Assembly: GCA_949361645.1 (NCBI GenBank)
Contig: OX442421.1
Location: 4,941,320 to 5,005,319 of the forward strand
Direction of reading: 5' to 3'
DNA: 64,000 nt
Source: Spongilla lacustris
Lineage: Eukaryota; Porifera; Demospongiae; Spongillida; Spongillidae
How positions within the stretch are numbered: the first letter of the stretch is position 1; each line of letters begins with the position of its first letter. The notes beneath the pieces are model-generated. The model was not told where the DNA came from. It did not search any database and worked only from the letters and a program-made list of their open reading frames with translations. Both the position numbers and the translations under genes were made by a program. Shown here piece by piece: positions 11,201-22,711 of the stretch.

Positions 11201-14200
11201 GCCTTTTTTTTTTTTTTGGTGGGGGGGCTTACTTGATGTACTCTATGATATTATTGTGTGTTACCATATCATAGCCTTCTGAAATGAATATAACTCAAGA
11301 GATGACTAATGTTTAATACTTATAATTAATCCACGATTATCTTATGTGCGAAACACTACCATCAATAGTGTTTCATTGAAACACATATAAATAACTGCAA
11401 TAGATTTTTAACATGCATGTTACAAAAACCTTTTGGATTATAGATTATAATTTATTACTATATATATTTTTTTACCTTTGCAAATGATTAGTATAATGTA
11501 TACATCCTTAGTGTACAACTGATATTGCGTTCATTAGTGGACACACTGTATATTCGTATTTATGTGCATGTACACATTACTGTGGTCTTAGCATGCCTTC
11601 TACACTGTAATCCTTCATACTGATGTTATATCCTTACACGATGTTGGTGTGCCATTAAGCTTCCCCGTGAGGACTGAATATCTTGCTTGTCCCCATTCCA
11701 TAGGCGTTTTTCTGTGTCCAAAATTCCAGAGTCTGATGAAGCACGTGCAAAGTGGTTGATCAACGTGTACCAAGAGAAGGTGAGAGTAGCACATTAGCAA
11801 TAAATTAAATTGAGTATGCAGTAATGCTAATGATAGTAGTAAGGTCCCCCCACACAGGGATGTAGTAAGGTCCCCCCACACAGGGATGTAGTAAGGTCCT
11901 CCCACACAGGGATGCAGTAAGGTCCCCCACAGGGATGTAGTAAGGTCCCCCCACACAGGGATGTAGTAAGGTCCCCCCACACAGGGATGCAGTAAGGTCC
12001 CCCACACAGGGATGTAGTAAGCCCCACACAGGGATGCAGTAAGGTCCCCCACACAGGGATGCAGTAAGGTCCCCCACACAGGGATGCAGTAAGGTCCCCC
12101 ACACAGGGATGCAGTAAGGTCCCCCACACAGGGATGCAGTAAGGTCCCCCCCCCCCCACACACACACACACACTTTGTGGGGACCTTACTGCATCCCTTG
12201 TGTGAGGGGAACTGGAATACAGGTTAGTTACCAAACAGGGGATTGGTAACCTGCATTCCAGGAAGTAGGCTGTAGTTATCAGGGTTTCATCGTGGGCCCC
12301 CACATTTCTATTCCTGTATCAATTGTATACTGAAGCTTCATTGTGTTCATACAGGAAAGTGGCCAGGATTTGTGTTTAGTAACATTAGCTTACAACTTTA
12401 CTTTTGCGATCCGATTTGCATGTAATTTATCAATGCAGCAATACACAAACTTTGTTTTGGCAGAATTCTGGTGATCCCATAGTGGCTATTGTTCCTTGTT
12501 TGTGTGTGCATTTTTGTAGTAACCATAGTCTGTATTGGGCAGGCCAACGTTTGGGGTTTTACTCAGTTCCATTCATTTCAATGCACATAGACAAATGGCT
12601 GTGATAGGATATAACCGTTTTTGTATGTCCGTTGCTGTAATCAGTCATCCTGGAATACGTTATGGTACTTACCATTCTGATTCTAACATGCACATTACAA
12701 TGGTTGGCCACTTTTTTGTATTGCCAGCACATTGATGGTGTCATTGCGCGCCATCCCAGACACTTCAAGTCAATGACCATCCTCCTCAGAGCATGTGGCC
12801 TCACAAATGGGTACTTTATGTTTAACTGCCTGTCCTTACCCACTCTTGGTCCCATTGGCCAACATGCCCTTCCTTACATGCCAATTTGGTGATGATGTTT
12901 TTGACAACTTTGTGATGGCTTTCTATTGTTCTTTTTATCTCATGTAGTCAGCTTGCACCAGAAGTGGGCTGGTCTGGGGTCTGATAGTGTCCGCACATGT
13001 CTTGGTACCTAACTGGTCTCTCCTTAAACTTTTTAAAAAGACTAAGTGTAATTCGAACCCAATATTAGAGTGAGTTGACTTTGGAATAACAGCTGAAATA
13101 GGTGGAAGGCCGAAGCACCAAAACAGTGGTCTCTAGTGAGAGGCTGGTTGTGTGTTCTCTTATTGTGGAAACCCTTTTGATTAGGTCCCAAGGCAGCAAA
13201 CGTTCTTTTCAGATTATCAAAAAGACTGGGATAGTATTGTATTAATTTTGTTTCAATAGAATGAAATGATTGCTACTTGATATGAGAATTCGTCATTCAT
13301 AAATGGAATTTCTTTGCATAGCCACTACAATGGAAATCGTGATACTTGTCGTTAGATATTTGTAACAGTATTGCAGTATTGAAAATCTAACAACACAGTG
13401 TTGTTGACCAAACATTTTAAAACAAGAACCGGAAATAAGGAAGTGTCACATGACCAACACGTCTGTTGATTTTCGTTTTTCAGCGCCCCTGTCCAAAAAC
13501 GGATTTATACCATATCTCTCAACTCTGAGGCAGCAGATCGACGCAAAATTTGGTATATAAACTTGCCCAACGTTTGGCCAAGTCATATTTCAAACCCGAG
13601 AAACACTTTGTGTTTTTCATGTGAGACACATTTTTCTAGGTCAAAAAGTGTTTAGCATGCTGTCTTGAACAGTGCACATTGTATGCGATGTTTATACTGA
13701 GGGATGGTGATTGCACCACAGAAACGACGTTAACAGTTAATTTTACTGTTGGAATTCTGGTTGCAAATGGCTTAAAAAAACACGCCATTTTTGAGTGAAG
13801 TTCATTAAAATTGTGACATTATTGTTGCAATTTCATAATATTAAAGTTTTGATATTATGCCTGAAGACGGGAACGGTGAAAACGGTTCTGTCAAGAACCA
13901 AACATCAACCAGTGAAGAAAAGCAGTGAGCAAGTAAAGAGGCAAATCATTTTTGGGCATCGTTGAAGCGAAGAATGGGTAATCCCGAAGCTGCCGCTGGG
14001 AATGAGCCAGGGTTGTGATTAACGTCTTCAAATTTTGCTCCAACTTCTCATATATGATAGTCTTGATATGAAAGTAACTTGCACCGTTTATTGATATAAT
14101 AACCTTAACGGTTTATGAAATACACACCACTGAAAAATTAATTTTTTCTTCAAAATTGCAACTTTGCACCCTCATATTTTGTCATTATGTGGCTGGCTAG

Positions 14201-15778
14201 CTATTTTTGGCATCAAATTGAAGGCCATCAAGTCCACTATTAGTTATGATACCCATTTTTGGGTGTGGTTAAAGGGTTAGTATTAAAAAAACACAGTTTG
14301 GAGCTAGGTTGAAACACAAATGATTATTTATGCTCAATTCAAGGGCCTATCAATGCAAATCATTTTCTGAAATAAAAAGTTTATTGTATTGATAACCACT
14401 GAGAACCGTGCAAGGTTTTACCTGAGAGCGCCATTTTTTTCTCATCAAAATTCAGTTTTGTTTACATATGTTCCAAGTGGTGTTATGTAACTGTTTCACC
14501 GGAGCTAGATCTTGCCCCCTGTGGTTTTATCAACTACAATGACTCAGCAGATTATGTTTTCGCTTCCAAGAGTGTTGTCATGTCGCTGGATTATATATAG
14601 CAAGTATTGTTGTGACCCGTGTTCCACCGGCACCACATATACTTGAATGTTCAAGTTGCCCCAGAAAACAGAACATTCAGATGTGCCTGCGTAATACAGG
14701 CAGATCTGGATGTTCTAATATATGTTTTTCCGAGGCAACTGAAGTTAAAAGTATACGCGATGTTGATGTTTCTCCAACGTACGGGTCACAATAACACTTG
14801 CTATTTATATGTATAAATCCATCAACTTGATGGAAGCGAAAACAAGCTCATGTGCCCAAACAAGGCCACTATCTGCTGAGTCATTCTAGTTGAAAAAACC
14901 ACAACTTAGGTAGCTGCGGTGAAAAAATTTGAAAATAATAATAATCATTAAGTGACACGTATTTTATAAACCATTTTCAGGTCATTAACTCAATAAATTC
15001 TTATCAAGCCCAACATATATGAGAAGTTGGAGCAAAATTGAAAGACGTGAGTCACAACTCTGGCTCATAATAGACAGATTGACCCAGACGTGTAAGTCAT
15101 GTGACACTTCCTTATTTCCGGTTCTTGTTTTAAAATGTTTGGTCAACAACACTGTGTTGTTAGATTTTCAATACTGCAATACTGTTAATGTTTATGAAAT
15201 CAAGTAAACAAAATTGTAACAACAATTTCCACTGTACAGAACACTACCACTGAGATGTGTGTAATATTATGACATGCTGTGCCAATAGTTTTCAATTTTT
15301 CATATATCAGCAACTTTAACGTGTCAATATTAACTTCGTTTTTCCCCCACTACATTTTGATACTGAATGTACTTCACTTGTTTTTTAAAGGATGAAATTA
15401 TTGACTACCATATGAAACATGGAAGGTTTCCTGACGATGAAATCGTTTTGCCGAAGAGAATATGGCCAGATGTATTTGTCTTTGTCTGGATACTGCTCCT
15501 TGCAATACCTTTGTCTGTGGCAATGATCTACCTTGTGTATGTTGGAGCGTGGCTAACTGTTGGCCTTATCGTCCTGGTCCTTTTTATCTGTGAGTCTGTT
15601 GAATGGTGCTAACTATTTTTTTCCCTTTCTGTGGTAAGTGCTTCTTTATTCAACCATTGCTTTCCTCTCCTTAGCGGACCAATTGTTCATGTACATTGCT
15701 AGGGAAACTGACACCAAGCTGGGGTCATCGCACGGCCTGGAGCCACTCACAGGGAAAGAAAACAAGAAGGCAAACTAA
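7743..15778 (+). CDS. AGPAT3: 1-acyl-sn-glycerol-3-phosphate acyltransferase, AGPAT3/4 type (8 exons)
   Basis: Predicted to transfer an acyl chain to lysophosphatidic acid, making phosphatidic acid in the ER membrane. Exons: 7743-7920, 8007-8179, 8533-8694, 8877-9030, 10599-10704, 11704-11779, 15391-15589, 15675-15778. All introns are GT-AG and phases join without stops, giving 383 residues; human AGPAT3 and AGPAT4 are 376 and 378. The N-terminus MGLLSLLKRSK and the first membrane segment match that subgroup. The acyltransferase motif I NHHGDLD (NHx4D) is at residues 96-102 and EGTR at 177-180, followed by GLPVLKHHLFPRTKGF. The C-terminus has two membrane segments (exon 7). The start is the first in-frame ATG. 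The 'HG' inside motif I differs from vertebrate NHNFEID but keeps the catalytic His and Asp. Choosing between AGPAT3 and AGPAT4 is not possible; it is probably co-orthologous to both. Confidence 0.93.
8192..8241. repeat. (AC)n microsatellite, AGPAT intron 2
   Basis: About 25 AC dinucleotides, starting 12 bases after the exon 2 donor GTGAGA. Confidence 0.98.
9258..9680. repeat. 21-bp minisatellite, AGPAT intron 4
   Basis: Tandem GGAGGATGGGGAGGAGATAG units of about 21 bp, purine-only on the + strand apart from the T of each unit. The open frames on both strands through it are by-products of a period divisible by three. Confidence 0.95.
10991..11250. mobile_element. Small inverted-repeat element (MITE-like), AGPAT intron 5
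   Basis: The left end reads TAGAGTATGTCAAGTACATG then TAAGCCCCCCCC and CCACCAAAAAA. The right end reads TTTTTGGTGGGGGGGCTTAC then TTGATGTACTCTA, close to its reverse complement. The interior (about 170 bp) is GC-richer with CpG-containing GGCGCGCAGCAGCGC. No coding capacity. Confidence 0.6.
11838..12160. repeat. 25-bp minisatellite, AGPAT intron 6
   Basis: Tandem GTAAGGTCCCCCACACAGGG-ATGCA units (25 bp, with some shorter variants), ending in a poly-C and (CA)n stretch at 12142-12174. A partial inverted copy (TGTGGGGACCTTACTGCATC) follows at 12176. Confidence 0.95.
13360..15200. mobile_element. Long fold-back (inverted-repeat) element in AGPAT intron 6
   Basis: Left 13366-13470 (TAACAGTATTGCAGTATTGA, later AACAAGAACCGGAAATAAGG) is the reverse complement of 15085-15190. 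A second matching pair is 13998-14065 and about 15005-15070 (TTTTGCTCCAACTTCTCATA). A further inverted pair (about 14524-14640 with 14775-14905, including TTTCGCTTCCA) forms an inner palindrome. About 520 bp of the left arm (13480-13990) has no partner, so it is either an insertion there or a deletion on the right. No transposase is visible. Confidence 0.75.
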
Positions 15779-15923
15779 TTGTGTGTTTGTGTTTTTTTTT
15801 TTTTTTGTTTTTTTTTTTTTACGTGGGATGTCAGATGAAGCTATCTACTACATATTGTGAAATCCTTTGAAGCAGGATCTAATACCTGGCACAAAATAAT
15901 AACAGTTAACACTCAATGCACAC

Positions 15924-15929
15924 AATAAA
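15924..15929 (+). terminator. Polyadenylation signal AATAAA for the AGPAT gene
   Basis: A canonical AATAAA 146 bases after the AGPAT stop codon, the first one downstream. Confidence 0.6.
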
Positions 15930-15949
15930 AACACAGGTAGGGATGTTCT

Positions 15950-18900
15950 CGGATGAAGGCTGCATTGCCACAATCTTTACTTATTCAATGCTGAACCTGT
16001 CCTTAGTGAGGGCCAATTGCAATGCTAGGGCAATTTTGTCCAGGTCCTACAATATCAGTGTGCATGTATTTTGATTAAATAAATTGCGGCCATGCTGGTG
16101 AGGAATATGGTTCCTGCAGACTTTATTAATTGCTACAAAATTAAGCACAAAAAAATAGGATGACTAATTATTAAAAGCAGGTTTATTGCGTTGCATAATG
16201 TGTTGATAGATTCGTTGAGACTTCACCACAGACATGTGTAATGCCAGTGATAATAGGTTTTGTGCCAGGCCGACCTGTCCAGGTTTCGTGTATATATGCT
16301 GTGGACATGTTGTGTTCAGCTCTTTCTGTTGAACATTGCTCTTTGTTCTCCTCTTGTGCCTCCATTGTCAACTAACTGTCAACCAGTTGTCTTTGTGTGC
16401 AATGCTGAGGGATCAAGATCAGATTTGTAGCGTGACAATACCTGTACATGAAATGAATCTATTTTTAAAATTAATGTGCACGTGGTTCCCTCCTCAAGAT
16501 CACCCCCTACAGAATGCACACAGCATTGGCGCTGTTATGTTCCTATTCTTTGGGTTGTTTTTGTTTTTTTTTTTGGTAGTGAAACACATTTTATCATAAC
16601 CATAGATAGTTTCGAGATGGATTGGAACATAGATAATAGAGTAGGGGATTGGCAACTCTGTTAATTAACACCCAGTATCACGGGCAATCTGAGTAAAGCT
16701 GCAGATACCATGTAAGTGCTGATAGGCCCTCTGCAACGCAGCAACTGAAGTATATAAAAGCTGAAAGGACTACAATTGTTCTGTACAAGTTAGTAGACAG
16801 GGACAGACTGACTTATTACGGAGTTGAAGTCTATTTTGTCTTCTTACAGTAACATTCCTGTACTCAGTGTACTGCATGCTCAATCCAGGCACTTTCCATT
16901 GTCTTGACTCTGCTGCACTGATACTAGGGACCCTATCTGCCTCTGTCACTGCCTCCTTTAATTATCTGCCCCCTCTCCCCTCTCTGCCTCTATCACTGCC
17001 CCCTCTGCTACCAATGCATGTAAATGATCCTATCGACCAGTTCAGTCTCGTCAGTCAGACACTAAGCCCAGCTAGATGGGCGTACCCTAAACTAAGCCCA
17101 GCTAGAATGGGGATACTAGGGACCCTATCTGCCTCTGTCACTGCCTCCTTTAATAGGCTCTGCTACCAATGCATGTAAATGATCCTGTCGACCAGTTCAG
17201 TCTCATCAGTTACTAACAGGCAGTGAGAGAGGAAGATACCAAAGGGATATGACTGAGGCAGGCAGATACATGTAGGGGCAGTGAAATAGGCTGTGATCCA
17301 GTCAGATGTGCACTGAATCGCTTTTGTTTCTTTCATTGCACGTCCAAGTCAGTTTTATTATCTCATGTATCTACAAAAATTCATAACTCAGCCTAGAAGC
17401 ACGAGTTGAAGGAAAAACCCATATAGCGACACATTTCAGCTTTAGTACTACTCATAAAAAATAAAAGTAAAGCCTACGGTAAGAGTATAACGACGAAACT
17501 CCCCCACAAAAGCATGGAATCGAAATTCATGAAACTACCACTTGCTCGCTAGTTGAAACCCAAATAATCGGCGCGTAGTACCCGTCACAACGTAAAACTA
17601 TTTTTTTAACGATGAGATCTTGGCCAAAGAATCGTTGACTACCCAGCTGTTGCCCCACAAAGAAAATTCATGCGAAGTTTTAGATTAAATCCACGGAGGG
17701 AAAAAAAAAAACGGTTATTCATTTGTCAAAACAAAAAATATACACTGAATAACTGTTCATCGGAGAATCGATTGATAGTTCCAACATCATTTTAGCAGTT
17801 ACCTTCACAAAGCTTCATAAATCTTTCTGTGATCGACTCCAAAAAATCCACCTTAATTCCCCTTACCTACCACTAGGGAAGGAGTAGGGGTATTAAATAG
17901 TAGGCAAGGTGACACTGAAGAATAGGGGTAGTGGTAGGTAAGGGGAGGAGTAGGGGACCAGGGGTAATAGTAGGTAAGGGGAGAAGTAGGAGTAGTGGTA
18001 GTAAGGGGAAGAGATACTGCTTTGACCATAACTATACGTACCACAGTTGTCCAGTAACGAAGTTCCGTGGTGTAATGCAGGGACCAGGTGCGTCACAGTA
18101 AGTTGCGCGATCAAGCATGGCATTCAAGAAGATGGAGCCGACCGTGAGGCAAGAGTAGCCTCTTTTGGGTATCGGTATCAAGCTTCCCTTTCCTTTGCTC
18201 TGAGGCAAAAGTGGTTTCAAGAGTCAGTCTCTGACAGTCTGCCTGGCCGTCGCCATTCTCAATCATAAACACGTGTTATTCGATTTTAATAGTCGTGAAA
18301 ATTAGTTATTGCTGCCAGGATGTAAGAGTTTACAGCAGTACGTTACGTAGTAAGGGTAATATGAAGGAGTTTGAGAGGTTTATAGACACCCTGTGTTTCA
18401 CAACGCTAGACAGACGCCATTTTTAGCCCATTAATTTGGCCGCATGGCCGGCTGACCGTTTCCCAGGCAAGCGCTTTTTATACGCGCGCTCGATCTATAA
18501 AAAATACAGAACGCCCACGCAGCACGGTTGTATGCGGCTGGAAACTAAGTCAACAATTAGATCATTTACGGTATTACCATATATTTCTTAACTGATGGCT
18601 CATTATAGACATCTGATGTTTAAAAGCAAACCATAACTCACCAGAACTAGCAAATCAAACACTAAAAACGAACTTAAACACTGCATTCCTTTTCCTGTCA
18701 TGTCCAGTCAATGCGCACAATTGAAATTCCATATAGATAGCATGCGCATACCGTTTAGCAAGGTCACGCGATACGTATTTAGAAGGAGGGCGTTACTAAA
18801 TGCGACAACGTAGCCTTTGGTGACTGAACTGGAAGGTATGAGTACTACAGCGATGCTCAGGAGGCATGTGGCTACCAGAATTTACTAACCTGAAGTGGCA

Positions 18901-18960
18901 ACGCATTTTCTGTCACCACGAACAAGCTGAGCGTATTGCATGAATAATCGATGTACGTTG
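15950..18960. other. Intergenic, repeats only
   Basis: Nothing coding is recognised. At 16921-17215 a segment is duplicated: GGACCCTATCTGCCTCTGTC recurs at about 16928 and 17120, and GCTACCAATGCATGTAAATG at about 17008 and 17162. At 17875-18012 there is a degenerate GGTAGTGGTAGGTAAGGGGA minisatellite. Confidence 0.6.
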
Positions 18961-18979
18961 TGGTTTTGCCCTATACATT

Positions 18980-20907
18980 ATAGGTATGGATTACAATTTC
19001 CATACATTGCAGAGTGTGTGGGCAGAGGCTAACAAAGTACAGGGCAAAGAAAAGAACCAGCTCTGAGTGCATAGCATTCTCAGCTGAGTTGAAAAAAGCT
19101 TTTGACATTGACACATCTGGGGATGATGTAACCCTGAGATGTTCTGCATGCAATGTAAGCTGGGTATGTAGAGAACCATCTGTGCCATCACAAAGTGAGT
19201 GCATCACAAATGAGTAGTGATGCTATTTGAGTGGCAAAACAAGTAAACATATGACATCATAAGAGGTCATCTTGAGAAGATTGCCCCTCCTCTAGTTCTC
19301 CATAGTGAGCCTAGCCCACCTTTGGCAAGAGCTAACAACCTATCAATGCTAAAGGAGCTGAAGTGTGCACTGTGCTCCAACACCCTCTCACAGCCACTGG
19401 AACTGCTGTGTGGTGCACTGGTGTGCTCCAAATGCCTCCGGGAGTGGATAGCAGCATATGATGCTGTGAACCGTCCATGCTGCTCAGAGGACGGATAGTC
19501 CTCTGCTGCTCAGAGATGGTCCCATGTTGCTCAGTAATGGTCCCATGCTGCCCAGAGGATGGTCCCATGCTGCCCAGAGGATGATCCCCTGCTGCTCAGA
19601 GGATGGTTCCCTGCTGATCAGAGGATGGTCTCCTGCTGCTCAGAGGATGATCCCCTGCTGCTCAGAGGACAGTCCCATGCTGCTCAGAGGACGGTCCCCT
19701 GCTGATCAGAGGATGGTCCCATGCTGCTCAGAGGATGGCCCCCTGCTGCTCAGAGGACGGTCCCCTGCTGCTCAGAGGATGGTCCCATGCTGCCCAGAGG
19801 ATGATCCCCTGTTGCTCAGAGGATGATCCCCTGCTGCTCAGAGGACAGTCCCATGCTGCTCAGAGGACGGTCCCCTGCTGATCAGAGGATGGTCCCCTGC
19901 TGATCAGAGGATGGTCCCATGCTGCCCAGAGGATGATCCTCTGCTGCTCAGAGGATGATCCCCTGCTGCTCAGAGGATGATCTCCTGCTGCTCAGAGGAT
20001 GATCCCCTGCCGCTCAGAGGACAGTCCCATGCTGCTCAGAGGACGGTCCCCTGCTGATCAGAGGATGGTCCCCTGCTGCTCAGAGGATGATCCCCTGCTG
20101 CTCCGAGGATGATCCCCTGCAGCCCAGAGGAAAATCCCCTGCTGCTCAGAGGACGGTCACCAGGATGGTCCCCTAGTCAGACTATCATCAAGTGTGATAA
20201 TGCTGCTGTCAGATGTTCTGGAGCACTGTATACAGACTGCAGCAGGGATATTAAGGATGGTGACTATGAAGAGCATGAGTGTGCACCAACACTTACACCT
20301 GAGGAGGAGAAGCAAGCAGCGAGTTTGCTGAAGAGGGTAATCTCTACCAGCTAGTCCTGACAAAGCCATCACACAATTTGCTACAGGGGAAGCAGTTAAG
20401 TGAATGTCAATGACTTGTACAGAGGTTACATAATATATACACTCACTTCTGCCAATAACATTCGTGCATGTCACCAGAGCTAAACTACAGCTGCCTACTC
20501 ATCATGGACTGAAGTTCAGGTACATGTATTGCCGGCGATTAAGGCTGGGCTTGCCATACCTTGGAATACACTGAGGCTTCTAAGGCGGTGTGTCACAACA
20601 TACAGCAAAGGCTCAATTCTAACTCACTGGTGTTTCAGGTGGCTCAAATCATCAGGAATCTGTCTGGCTGGTGAGGAAAGGATGCACCACATATCCAGCC
20701 AAATTGTTGGCGATAAAACCCCAAAGGAGAAACAGCCCCCTTTTCAGGGGCCAAGTCAAATCATGCAAAATTCTTGGCTTGACATTTGCTCCAATCCACA
20801 ACCACATGCAGAACCTGATGCGCATTGTGCAAGAACACTTACTAAGTATTGAGCCACAATTGGTAGCTGCCATCCCCCCTCCAGCCAAGAGAGTAAAGAA
20901 TGAATAA
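18980..20907 (+). pseudogene. RAG1 N-terminal-like zinc-finger protein, disrupted (N-RAG-TP-like)
   Basis: Four pieces appear in the same order as in the N-terminal half of RAG1. First is a C-x-x-C pair in HCRVCGQRLTKYRAKKR. Second is SSECIAFSAELKKAFDIDTS, resembling the RAG1 stretch before its second zinc site, then RCSACN. Third is the first half of a RING, LKCALCSNTLSQPLELLCG followed by LVCSKCL. Fourth, after a minisatellite, is a further zinc-site-like stretch, IKCDNAAVRC then DYEEHEC, with a downstream TPEEEKQAASLLKR helix. A stop at 19215 and a frame change separate the second and third pieces, and tandem repeats (19490-20160) replace the rest of the RING. Later frames (to 20907, ending PPPAKRVKNE) lack recognised domains. 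N-RAG-TP mobile elements coding for RAG1-N-like proteins are described from Aplysia. No RAG1 core (DDE) is seen. Family call is from remembered similarity, so moderate. Confidence 0.6.
19490..20160. repeat. 22-bp minisatellite derived from the RING-coding sequence
   Basis: About 30 units of GCTGCTCAGAGGATGGTCCC-AT. The first unit grows directly out of the coding sequence CCATGCTGCTCAGAGGACGG (residues PCCSEDG), so the founder lay inside the gene. Confidence 0.95.
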
Positions 20908-21616
20908 TAATTCAGTTCAAGCTCAATCTATTATCATACGAGCATGGAGTCAAATTTAGACCAAAAGAAATGTAAGGCTATATTTTAAACGCTCTGTTAA
21001 AACCCACTTCATTGCGCCAATATTAATTCCCCCACCCCCAAAAAGACACCAAAATGGTGGATTTTCAAAGGCTAGAAATCTACTTCAGAAAATGCGTTGC
21101 CACTAACCTGTACCAAAAAACGACAGTACAAACAACTAACTTTACCGTGATAGCTTTGGCATGTTCCAATTCAGTCACCGAGCGTCGTTGTAGTTTTTTG
21201 AACACATGTAGTCGGTGATCGCCGTGCGTAAGTCGATAGGTTTGAAGTACCAGAGCCGACAGTTGGCAACACCAGGCCACGTGATTTTTGCTTACAATAT
21301 AGTTCAAAGGTGTTTATCACTGCTAGTATGGCTTTTAGGTGTTGATTACGTTTTATGTACCCCGTGCACAGCTGGTTCTAAAAGGCATCGGTTGTCAGGT
21401 TCGTTGCTATGGGTGTACGTAACCATTTCAATTTTTCGGGGCGTAGGGCTTAGTTTCCACGCGTTCAATGAGAGCAGACCACCGTGCGCAGCAACACGAC
21501 CTGCTATAAGGTGCACGTGATGCCGTTTCCACTCCCAGTCTATTAAGTAATTCTATGCGTAAATATTTCACTTGTCCCCCAAAACATAAAAGGGGGAGGT
21601 ACTTCCGGAGAGTCTG

Positions 21617-22711
21617 ATGGAAGCCATGAACAATACCTCCTGTAACTACCTGACTGTTGGAGCTGCAAAGAACGTCGTTGCAGCACTGTCGACGTGTTCT
21701 GGCATTGGCGCCTTTACCTGTCTCGCGACTATTGCGCTCATACTACTGAGCCGCGCGTATCGGCAGTGTTTGCACCGCTTGACCCTCATTCTCGCACTGT
21801 CAAACCTTTTTTTTGACCTGTCCGTCGGTTTTGCAGCCCTCCCAGCCGACACCACCAAGCCCAACGCAGAATTCATCACAGTCAGAGAAGGATGGGACGA
21901 TGCCTGCATCCTATTCGGACTCGTGTCGCAGTACTTCGACGTTACCAAAACGCTGGCTGTCGTGTGGGTGTGCTTTTACGTATTTATGATGGCCGTGTAT
22001 CGCAAGCAGCTACAGGGTCCAAAGTGGGAGGTACCAGGAGTGGCCCTAGTGTTCTTGACCCCTTGCCTGTTTTCGTGGGAGCCGTTTATTGGCAACAGGT
22101 ATGGACAAGCTGGCGCTTGGTGTTGGATAAAAGATAACTGCGGCAGCGCCACGGATGACCTCAGTGTCGGGTTTCGACTCGGAGTGTCGTCCGTTCCGAA
22201 CCTGTTGCTGTACTTGCTTGGCCTGTTCTTCATGACCTCGGTGGCCGTAATGTTCTGTAGAGGGGCCTGCTGCACAAAGGGCTACAGGAAACAACGGGAC
22301 TGGAAAGCCCTCAAGTCGATTCTGTTGCTGCTTATCTACCCGCTCCTGGCGTGTCTTGTGGCTGTCACTAATACTGTGATCAGCATCTACTTTGACGCTG
22401 CAAAGGTCGACGGAAGAGTTGTCAAGTCGAATATGAGCGGGCTGGTTCTTCTGTCTCTTTTGCAAACACTCACGGTGGTTTTACTCCTACCATACGTGCT
22501 GCAGTCTAGCCTGAGGCAGAAGGTGTGTGGTATGCGCGTACCTGATGCAAACGCACCAGCTATGATAGAGGAAAGCACCACTTATGACAGTTATGGGGAT
22601 GTGAGTGCTGATAATAAGTCTTTCGACGACGTATGTATAGAAAAGAGTCTATCTACAATGGTTCATTCGACAAAAAGTGAAAAAGACTGTTTAATGGCCG
22701 AGAGCCATTAA
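21617..22711 (+). CDS. Seven-transmembrane GPCR, cAMP-receptor/GPR157-like, single exon
   Basis: An uninterrupted 364-residue frame with seven hydrophobic segments: about 21-45, 56-76, 94-129, 139-157, 189-214, 232-258 and 274-294. An N-glycosylation sequon (NNTS) lies near the N-terminus. Extracellular loop 2 carries GAWCWI at about residue 164, the motif seen in Dictyostelium cAMP receptors and GPR157 (GWCWI), with the matching Cys at the start of TM3 (DDACILFG). The cytoplasmic tail is Ser/Thr-rich. There is no large N-terminal domain, so it is not an adhesion GPCR. The ligand cannot be inferred. The start is the first ATG after stops; the second Met four codons in is a possible alternative. 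Upstream 1.0 kb shows no other exon. Confidence 0.88.
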   Translation: MEAMNNTSCNYLTVGAAKNVVAALSTCSGIGAFTCLATIALILLSRAYRQCLHRLTLILALSNLFFDLSVGFAALPADTTKPNAEFITVREGWDDACILFGLVSQYFDVTKTLAVVWVCFYVFMMAVYRKQLQGPKWEVPGVALVFLTPCLFSWEPFIGNRYGQAGAWCWIKDNCGSATDDLSVGFRLGVSSVPNLLLYLLGLFFMTSVAVMFCRGACCTKGYRKQRDWKALKSILLLLIYPLLACLVAVTNTVISIYFDAAKVDGRVVKSNMSGLVLLSLLQTLTVVLLLPYVLQSSLRQKVCGMRVPDANAPAMIEESTTYDSYGDVSADNKSFDDVCIEKSLSTMVHSTKSEKDCLMAESH

